Source: Elusimicrobiota bacterium
Lineage (GTDB): Bacteria > Elusimicrobiota > Elusimicrobia > Elusimicrobiales > UBA9959
Assembly: GCA_030637365.1 (NCBI GenBank)
Contig: DAOWGR010000127.1
Coordinates: 1-10,234 of the forward strand
Reading direction: 5' to 3'
Length of the DNA: 10,234 nucleotides
The translations under genes and the position numbers were made by a program. Shown here in pieces: positions 5,301 to 10,234 of the stretch. The notes below the pieces were generated by a model, which did not search any database, was not told the DNA's origin, and was given only the letters and a program-made list of their open reading frames with translations. Position 1 is the stretch's first letter. Each line of letters begins with the position of its first letter.

Positions 5301-6032
5301 TAATCCAAACCTCAACCTGTCAATTAAAGGTTGCGGCATATTTTTTTCTTTCATTAATTTTTGAGTTCTTTCAATATCATATTTAAGCCTAAATATTTGA
5401 AATGATTTATTTTGCGAATCAAAAATACCGCAAGAAGCTAAAGGATTTCCGTCGCGGGGCTGCCCGACCGAACCGGAATTAAAAATATACCTGGAGGATT
5501 TATCCATTATAATTTTATTTCCATGCTCAATGGATTCTTTTAAAACTTCGCCGCCGGAATATTTAAAACACATGGGCAAATGACTATGGCCGATAAAACA
5601 CACCGAACCTTTCCAAAACTTCAAATTATTCGCAAACTGCTCTTCAGTTATAATATATTCCATAAAATGCTTTCTGGGAGAGCCGTGAACAAGCGAAAAC
5701 TCTTCATTTTCAACAAACGCGGGAGTATTTGCCAAAAAACCCAACATGGCCCCGCTTATTTCCTCATTCACTATTTTTATCGCCATGAGAGCCGCAGGAT
5801 TAAACCATTTAGCGTCAATCTTTCCGCAAACGACGGCATCATGATTGCCGGAAACAATGCTTAGATTTTTAAGCCTCATAACGGCATCCAAACATTTGGC
5901 GGGCTGAGGGCCATAACCGACAATATCGCCGCAACATATAAAATTTTCAATATTGTTTTGTTTAAAAAATTCCAGCATCTTTTCAAACGCTTGAAAATTG
6001 GAATGAATATCGGAAAAAACTCCGTAAAGCAT
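5298..6032 (-). CDS. Metallophosphoesterase, YfcE/MJ0936-like
   Basis: A calcineurin-like phosphoesterase of 244 residues, probably a soluble metal-dependent phosphodiesterase; the substrate cannot be told from sequence. Metal and catalytic motifs are complete and in order: SDIHSN (Asp8, His10), CGDIVGYGP (Asp36), SGNHD (Asn63, His64), LVHGSP, IGHSH, then FNSGSVGQPRDGNP, the typical ending of the Metallophos_2 group. The C-terminal part (QIFRLKYDIERTQKLM) fits the same group. No signal peptide is seen, so it should be cytosolic. The ATG at 6030-6032 is followed directly by the conserved first strand, so the start is sound, but only a weak GGG lies upstream as a ribosome site. A large interrupted hairpin lies 16 bp before the start. 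It is 173 bp downstream of smc and may share its transcript. Confidence 0.92.
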   Translation of the reverse strand: MLYGVFSDIHSNFQAFEKMLEFFKQNNIENFICCGDIVGYGPQPAKCLDAVMRLKNLSIVSGNHDAVVCGKIDAKWFNPAALMAIKIVNEEISGAMLGFLANTPAFVENEEFSLVHGSPRKHFMEYIITEEQFANNLKFWKGSVCFIGHSHLPMCFKYSGGEVLKESIEHGNKIIMDKSSRYIFNSGSVGQPRDGNPLASCGIFDSQNKSFQIFRLKYDIERTQKLMKEKNMPQPLIDRLRFGL

Positions 6033-6047
6033 AAATTACCCAATTCA

Positions 6048-6091
6048 CTCCCGAATAAGAAATTTGCTTCCGCAAATTTCCGATTCGGGAG
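6048..6091. repeat. Interrupted hairpin before the metallophosphoesterase
   Basis: CTCCCGAAT (6048-6056) pairs with ATTCGGGAG (6083-6091), and GAAATTTGC (6059-6067) with GCAAATTTC (6072-6080). A 2x2 mismatch separates the two 9-bp stems and the loop is TTCC. On the plus strand a T-run (6096-6101) follows, giving a terminator-like shape facing away from all genes. On the minus strand it forms a leader hairpin or an smc 3'-end structure with no U-run. Confidence 0.8.
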
Positions 6092-6105
6092 AGCCTTTTT
6101 TGTTT

Positions 6106-6136
6106 CTGTTGTTCTGTCGCTGCTTTCTGCCAACTG
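6106..6136. repeat. CTG repeats phased at about 7 nt, smc 3' spacer
   Basis: CTG recurs at 6106, 6114, 6120, 6127 and 6134 (steps 8, 6, 7, 7), with TTTCTGC and CAACTGC as adjacent units. On the transcribed strand these are CAG-ending heptads. It is a weaker example of the heptad phasing seen in other spacers. Confidence 0.4.
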
Positions 6137-6205
6137 CCGCTTTTTGCCCTCCGGCTTGTCCTTCCGAAACCCTGGCGAAGGAGAAAGCCTTGTGGCGTAA
6201 GAGCG

Positions 6206-9200
6206 CTATTTTACTCCGGCAGGCGCGGGTTCGGTGGAAGAATCAACAAAAGACGAAGCCTTTTTGAGATCAACCGAAATGAGCTTTGAAATACCCGGTT
6301 CTTCCATAGTGACGCCATAAAGGATATCGGCGGCTTCCATGGTCTTTTTATTGTGAGTAATTATAATAAATTGCGTGGCCTTGGAAAACTCTTTTATAAG
6401 GCGCACAAATCTTTCCACATTGGCGTCATCAAGCGCCGCGTCCGCCTCGTCCATCACGCAAAATGGCGAAGGATTAACGCAAAAAAAGCTGAAAAGCAAC
6501 GCCAATGCCGTAAGCGCTTTTTCTCCTCCCGAAAGCTGAGAAATGCTTATGGGTTTTTTGCCCGGAGGATTGGCCATTATTTCAACTCCGGTTTCAAGAA
6601 GATTATCCGGCATGGTCAGCATCAGATTCGCTTCTCCGCCGCTGAAAAGCATGCCGTAAATTTGGCTAAAATGAATCTTCACCTTATCAAATGTATTTTT
6701 AAAATTTTCCCGAGTCGTCTCATTAATCTTTGAAATAGCCGATTTCAAATCATTTTTGGCCACATTAAGATCTTCCACCTGCGAATTCATAAAATTATAT
6801 CGGGTTATTAAAGCTTCATGCTCCTGCGGCGCGGTCATATTTACCGGCCCCATATTTTCAAGCCGTTTCTTGAGAAACTGCGCCCTCTCGGCGTCAATTT
6901 CAATATTTCCGTATTTTTCAGCCGCTTCTTCTTCACTGATATTCCAATCATCAATAAGCCTGCGTCCGAGATCATCCATTCTGGCGCTATCGCCGCTTAT
7001 GGACAATTCAATTTCATGGCTCTTTTTTTCAAGGTCCGAGTAAACTTCTTTGGCATTTTTAATTTGGCTGCTTATGCCGTCATATTTGTTTCTTAAATCG
7101 GTAATTTCAGTTGAGACTTGGCTTTCCGTCACTTCTTTTTTCGCGAATTCATTCATTACCTCGGCAAGGCTTTTCTTGGAATTTTCAATCTCCTGCTTTA
7201 AATTTTCTATATCTTGGCGCAATTCTTCCTTTTTTGCCGTAAAACTTTCTTTTTCGCTTATAAGATGCTTTCTAAAATCTTCGGTTCTCCCTATTTCATT
7301 TTCAAGATTGGCGACATTGTCTTCATGGTTGGAAACCGTGCTGCGTTTTGCCCCTATCTCCTCTTTTAATTTGGAAAAATCCGCTTGCAAACCTTCCTTT
7401 TTCAGCGTTCGCGCTGAAAGTTCGTTTTTAAAAGCTTCCTCCGACTTAAGCAATTCATCCGCTTTACCCGTAAAAATCACAAGACTTTCCTCTTGCGCTT
7501 TTGTACTCTCTTGAAATTTATTTATTTCGGTTTCCATGAAAATTATATTTTCGGAATTTACCGAATATTCTTTTTCCGCTTGAGCAGTTTCGCTTTTCAT
7601 CTTTTCAAGTTCTATTTGTCTTAAGCCGACATCTTTTTCCGCCATATCGATTGAACCGTTAAGCTCAACAATATTTTTTTCAAACTCTTCTCTTTCGCCA
7701 GCGAGTTTTAACTCTTCATCGCCAAGAGCTTTAATCTTGTCTTTAAGCGCGCCCTCTTCTTCCCAGTACGGCTGATTTGAATCTATCTCGCCGATACCGC
7801 CCGCAATCCAAAAAGAACTTAAAACGGAACCGTCCAAAACATAAATATTTTTCAAGAGGCGAGAAATCATCGGCTGATATTCACCGGGGCAAGTTATCTT
7901 ATCCATTATTTTTACGGCGTTGGGAACATCCCAATCGGAAACTTCCGGAATTGAAAGCCTGTCAAGCACGATAAATCTGCATCTGCCTTTGCCTATATGC
8001 TTAAGATATTTTATGGCTTCTTGAGCATTTTCCAAAGTATCGCATACTATGGAATCAATAAATTCGCCAAAAGCCTCTTCCACCACAACCATATCTTCCT
8101 TTCTCACGGTTATGATATGCCTTAAAGTTCCCTTTATTCCCTGCAAGTCGGCGTTTAAAACATGATTTATTCCCACCCAATAGCTGTCTTTTTCACCTTG
8201 CTTAAGAATAGTTTCAAGACGATTCTCGTTTACGGCTTTATCGGTTTTTACTCGGACCAACCTTGATTCAATTTGTTTTATTTTTTCTTCCAAATTATTT
8301 TTATCGGCTTCCATATTAAGCAAAGAGGACCGCTTTTCATTATGAACATGTTTCGCGCTTAAAATCCTTTCTTTAATTTCAGCCGCGTTTTTTTCCAATT
8401 CGTTCTTTTTTAAATTAAGCTTTTCCAAATCCTTATCAGCCGAAAGAATATCCTCTTTTAAATGCGCTATATTGGATTCTATTTTTGCCATTTCAGCGGA
8501 AGCGTTATTTCTCTGCTGATACACCTCTATAAGAGAACTTTCCCTTTTTGAAATTTCACCGGAGATATTAACTATTTCAACGCCCAAATCTTTTTCTCTG
8601 TTCACAATAATTTCAAATTCGCTTTTAAGCGCGGAAAAACTTTCCTTGGCTTGATTAAGCCTTTCGCCCAATGATTTCAATTGAGGATTTATGCCTTCAA
8701 GTTTTTCCTTGTTTTTATCTTCAGAAACGAACAAATCGCTCAACTGTTTCTTGATTTGCTCTATCATGTTTTCACTGCCGATAATTTTCCCCTCAATGGC
8801 TACTTTATTGCTTTTCACGGCGGCGATATCTTCCCTTAAAGCCCTTTCATCTTCGGATTTTTCGGTAAGACCGAGATTTAAGGCCGATGCTTCTCCGTCA
8901 AGCGCGGTAATATTTAAAGATATCTCTTCGATTTCTTCATTAATGGGTTTCAACTTTTCATTTGCCAAGGCGATACTCTTTCTATATTCTTTGATGCCGC
9001 TTGAAAACATGGCTATCTCGGCCGATTTAAGCTCTTCCTTATATTTTTGCTGAAGCCGCGCTTTTTTAGCGTCATTGCTGAGCTTTTTCAATTGATCGTT
9101 TATAAGCGTCATGGAATCCGCCAAACGCCCCAAATCAAGGTCCACTTTATCCAGTTTTCTTATGGCTTCTTCCCGCTTGGATTTATATTTGGATACGCCG

Positions 9201-9694
9201 GACGCTTCTTCAAACATCTCGCGCCTTTGCTCGGGAGTCGCCGCGAGAACCGCTTCAACCTCGCCCTGATCTATTATCGCGTAACCTTCGCTGCCGATAC
9301 CGGTGTCCAAAAACATTTCTCTTATGTCTTTCAGCCTGCATTGCACTCTGTTTATAAAATATTCCGACTCGTCCGAACGATATATTTTTCTGGTAACGGT
9401 GATTTCTTTAAAATCAAGAGGCAGTTTTCGCTCTTCATTATCAAAAGTCATATTGACTTCAGCCATGCTCAAAGCCGGCCTTTTAACCGTTCCGGTAAAT
9501 ATCACATCCATCATTGAAGGCAATCTGAGCGATTTCCAAGACATTTCGCCTATGCACCATCTTATGGAGTCCACGACATTTGACTTGCCGCAGCCATTTG
9601 GGCCGATAATACAGGTTATTCCCGGTTTAAAAGGAAACTTCATTTTATTGGAAAAAGATTTAAATCCTTGCAATTCAATAGATTTCAGATACAT
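6206..9694 (-). CDS. smc: Chromosome segregation protein SMC
   Basis: A condensin ATPase that compacts and segregates the chromosome as a ring-shaped dimer, normally with ScpA and ScpB (not in this window). The 1162 residues are the usual full length. Walker A GPNGCGKS is at 31-38 in the N-terminal head, followed by the typical MDVIFTG region. Two long coiled coils rich in Glu, Lys and Leu (about 165-500 and 640-990) flank the hinge (about 505-635, with TLRHIITV and a GGIGEI glycine segment). The C-terminal head has the signature LSGGEKAL (1054-1061), Walker B FCVMDEAD (Asp1082, Glu1083), the D-loop ALDD and a switch His near 1114. The last 15 or so residues are a variable tail. The ATG at 9692-9694 has a GAGGAT ribosome site and an extended -10 promoter nearby. 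Confidence 0.98.
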   Translation of the reverse strand: MYLKSIELQGFKSFSNKMKFPFKPGITCIIGPNGCGKSNVVDSIRWCIGEMSWKSLRLPSMMDVIFTGTVKRPALSMAEVNMTFDNEERKLPLDFKEITVTRKIYRSDESEYFINRVQCRLKDIREMFLDTGIGSEGYAIIDQGEVEAVLAATPEQRREMFEEASGVSKYKSKREEAIRKLDKVDLDLGRLADSMTLINDQLKKLSNDAKKARLQQKYKEELKSAEIAMFSSGIKEYRKSIALANEKLKPINEEIEEISLNITALDGEASALNLGLTEKSEDERALREDIAAVKSNKVAIEGKIIGSENMIEQIKKQLSDLFVSEDKNKEKLEGINPQLKSLGERLNQAKESFSALKSEFEIIVNREKDLGVEIVNISGEISKRESSLIEVYQQRNNASAEMAKIESNIAHLKEDILSADKDLEKLNLKKNELEKNAAEIKERILSAKHVHNEKRSSLLNMEADKNNLEEKIKQIESRLVRVKTDKAVNENRLETILKQGEKDSYWVGINHVLNADLQGIKGTLRHIITVRKEDMVVVEEAFGEFIDSIVCDTLENAQEAIKYLKHIGKGRCRFIVLDRLSIPEVSDWDVPNAVKIMDKITCPGEYQPMISRLLKNIYVLDGSVLSSFWIAGGIGEIDSNQPYWEEEGALKDKIKALGDEELKLAGEREEFEKNIVELNGSIDMAEKDVGLRQIELEKMKSETAQAEKEYSVNSENIIFMETEINKFQESTKAQEESLVIFTGKADELLKSEEAFKNELSARTLKKEGLQADFSKLKEEIGAKRSTVSNHEDNVANLENEIGRTEDFRKHLISEKESFTAKKEELRQDIENLKQEIENSKKSLAEVMNEFAKKEVTESQVSTEITDLRNKYDGISSQIKNAKEVYSDLEKKSHEIELSISGDSARMDDLGRRLIDDWNISEEEAAEKYGNIEIDAERAQFLKKRLENMGPVNMTAPQEHEALITRYNFMNSQVEDLNVAKNDLKSAISKINETTRENFKNTFDKVKIHFSQIYGMLFSGGEANLMLTMPDNLLETGVEIMANPPGKKPISISQLSGGEKALTALALLFSFFCVNPSPFCVMDEADAALDDANVERFVRLIKEFSKATQFIIITHNKKTMEAADILYGVTMEEPGISKLISVDLKKASSFVDSSTEPAPAGVK

Positions 9695-9697
9695 TTT

Positions 9698-9703
9698 ATC
9701 CTC
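9698..9703 (-). promoter_or_regulatory. Shine-Dalgarno site of smc
   Basis: GAGGAT on the minus strand, with the GAGG core seven bases from the ATG. It supports the annotated start. Confidence 0.7.
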
Positions 9704-9726
9704 ACAGACATATAATTGAACTGTTT

Positions 9727-9735
9727 ATTATATCA
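9727..9735 (-). promoter_or_regulatory. Extended -10 promoter of smc
   Basis: On the minus strand TGATATAAT: a perfect TATAAT (9727-9732) with the TG extension one base upstream. The -35 region is poor (TGAACG at 17 bp), as expected for extended -10 promoters. Transcription would start near 9719 and give a leader of about 25 nt carrying the ribosome site. Confidence 0.65.
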
Positions 9736-9842
9736 AATATAAGAGAATGCGTTCATTGCGTTATGCATTTGTGGAGTTATTCGCGTAAAACCAGCCGGGC
9801 GGCGAGATGACAACTAAAATTAGGAAATATCCTTATAAATCT

Positions 9843-9870
9843 TGCCTCTGACTTCTTGCTTCTTACCTCT
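9843..9870. repeat. Heptad repeats KRCYTCT, locus 2
   Basis: Four contiguous 7-nt units on the plus strand: TGCCTCT, GACTTCT, TGCTTCT and TACCTCT. Same family and orientation as 4634-4654. On the transcribed strand they lie just after the stop of the outer-membrane protein gene. Confidence 0.65.
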
Positions 9871-9878
9871 ATCTGCCG

Positions 9879-10234
9879 TTAATAGGAAAGCTGGTAAGCC
9901 ACGCCCAATGAATTACCCGTATAATTATACGGCAGGTATTTCTCAAATTTATTATTTGATGAAGCAATAATCAAGGAATAGCTTATTCTAACCGTGGCAA
10001 TATCATTCATCTTTTTTCTGATTCCTCCGGTTAAAGTGGTAAGCGTATTGCTCTGCGTGGAAGATGTATAATCATTATCGGCATTTCTTGCCGGCCTATC
10101 GGTATAATTTCTTCTAACCAGGCTCAAGGCTCCCGATACGGACCATTTTCCGGTTATCAGAAGGTCCAAAGGCACGGTGAGATTCAGCTCATTATAGTCA
10201 TAATTTTTTCCGATAAAATCCGGACTGGTATCTC
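9879..10234 (-). CDS. C-terminal part of an outer-membrane beta-barrel protein
   Basis: The frame is open to the window edge, so the N-terminus is missing and about 117 residues are visible. Internal GTG codons such as the one at 10173-10175 need not be starts. The sequence has amphipathic strands with alternating residues, for example KWSVSGALSLV and ATVRISYSLII, separated by polar loops rich in Asn, Asp, Ser and Thr (NADNDYTSSTQSN). It ends NSLGVAYQLSY, with hydrophobic or aromatic residues at positions -1, -3, -5, -7 and -9. That is the beta-signal recognised by the BAM assembly machinery. The exact family and cargo are not recognisable. It shows the host is a diderm. A 184-bp spacer with its own promoter separates it from smc. 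Confidence 0.75.
   Translation of the reverse strand, partial: DTSPDFIGKNYDYNELNLTVPLDLLITGKWSVSGALSLVRRNYTDRPARNADNDYTSSTQSNTLTTLTGGIRKKMNDIATVRISYSLIIASSNNKFEKYLPYNYTGNSLGVAYQLSY

Noticed and set aside
5120..5308. Minus-strand frame of 62 codons after the phosphoesterase
   Set aside because: It is made of the 52-bp direct repeats and the palindrome, is very Arg-rich and overlaps the phosphoesterase end.
5876..6133. Minus-strand frame of 85 codons at the phosphoesterase start
   Set aside because: It overlaps the conserved DxH and GD motifs in another frame and crosses the hairpin.
6159..6182. smc terminator from TCCTTC/GAAGGA
   Set aside because: A six-base stem with a 12-nt loop and no U-run on the minus strand; too weak to call.
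7050..9719. Several plus-strand frames of 120-156 codons opposite smc
   Set aside because: They mirror the SMC coiled coil, whose Glu/Lys codons read as Ser/Phe/Leu on the other strand. They overlap one another in different frames and have no recognisable domains.

Overview
The window is a run of eight protein genes, all on the minus strand, so transcription runs from high to low coordinates. In that order they are: the 3' end of an outer-membrane beta-barrel gene, smc, a metallophosphoesterase, a single-domain response regulator, thioredoxin, polA, a rhomboid protease and the 5' part of coaE (cut by the window edge). No RNA genes, CRISPR arrays, transposases or phage genes are visible. The beta-barrel C-terminus, with alternating hydrophobic residues and a terminal Tyr, points to a diderm bacterium. 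The AT-rich coding style, the mix of housekeeping genes and the repeat-filled spacers would suit an uncultured lineage such as Omnitrophota or Elusimicrobiota. That placement is inference; nothing here fixes the phylum.

The genes are mostly core functions: chromosome organisation (SMC), DNA repair and replication (PolA with intact 5' nuclease and polymerase motifs but a degenerate proofreading domain), redox (thioredoxin), CoA synthesis (CoaE), membrane proteolysis (rhomboid) and signalling (a receiver-only protein without a partner kinase in view). They do not form one obvious pathway. No genes overlap, and every gap is 142-236 bp, which is wide for a co-directional run. Supported expression signals are an extended -10 promoter before smc, a TTGACA-16-TATAAA promoter before thioredoxin that starts inside the end of the response-regulator gene, and good Shine-Dalgarno sites for smc, the response regulator and thioredoxin. 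PolA has no visible Shine-Dalgarno site.

The unexpected content lies in the spacers. (1) Two perfect 55-bp inverted copies of a near-palindromic element flank the response-regulator gene. (2) One copy sits between two 52-bp direct repeat units. (3) An 81-bp three-way-junction palindrome buries the GTG start of the rhomboid gene. (4) A long interrupted hairpin precedes the metallophosphoesterase. (5) Several spacers carry short repeats phased at about 7 nt, and two distant spacers share the same heptamer. These look like small non-coding repeat families spread through the intergenic DNA. I see no new defence or metabolic system.
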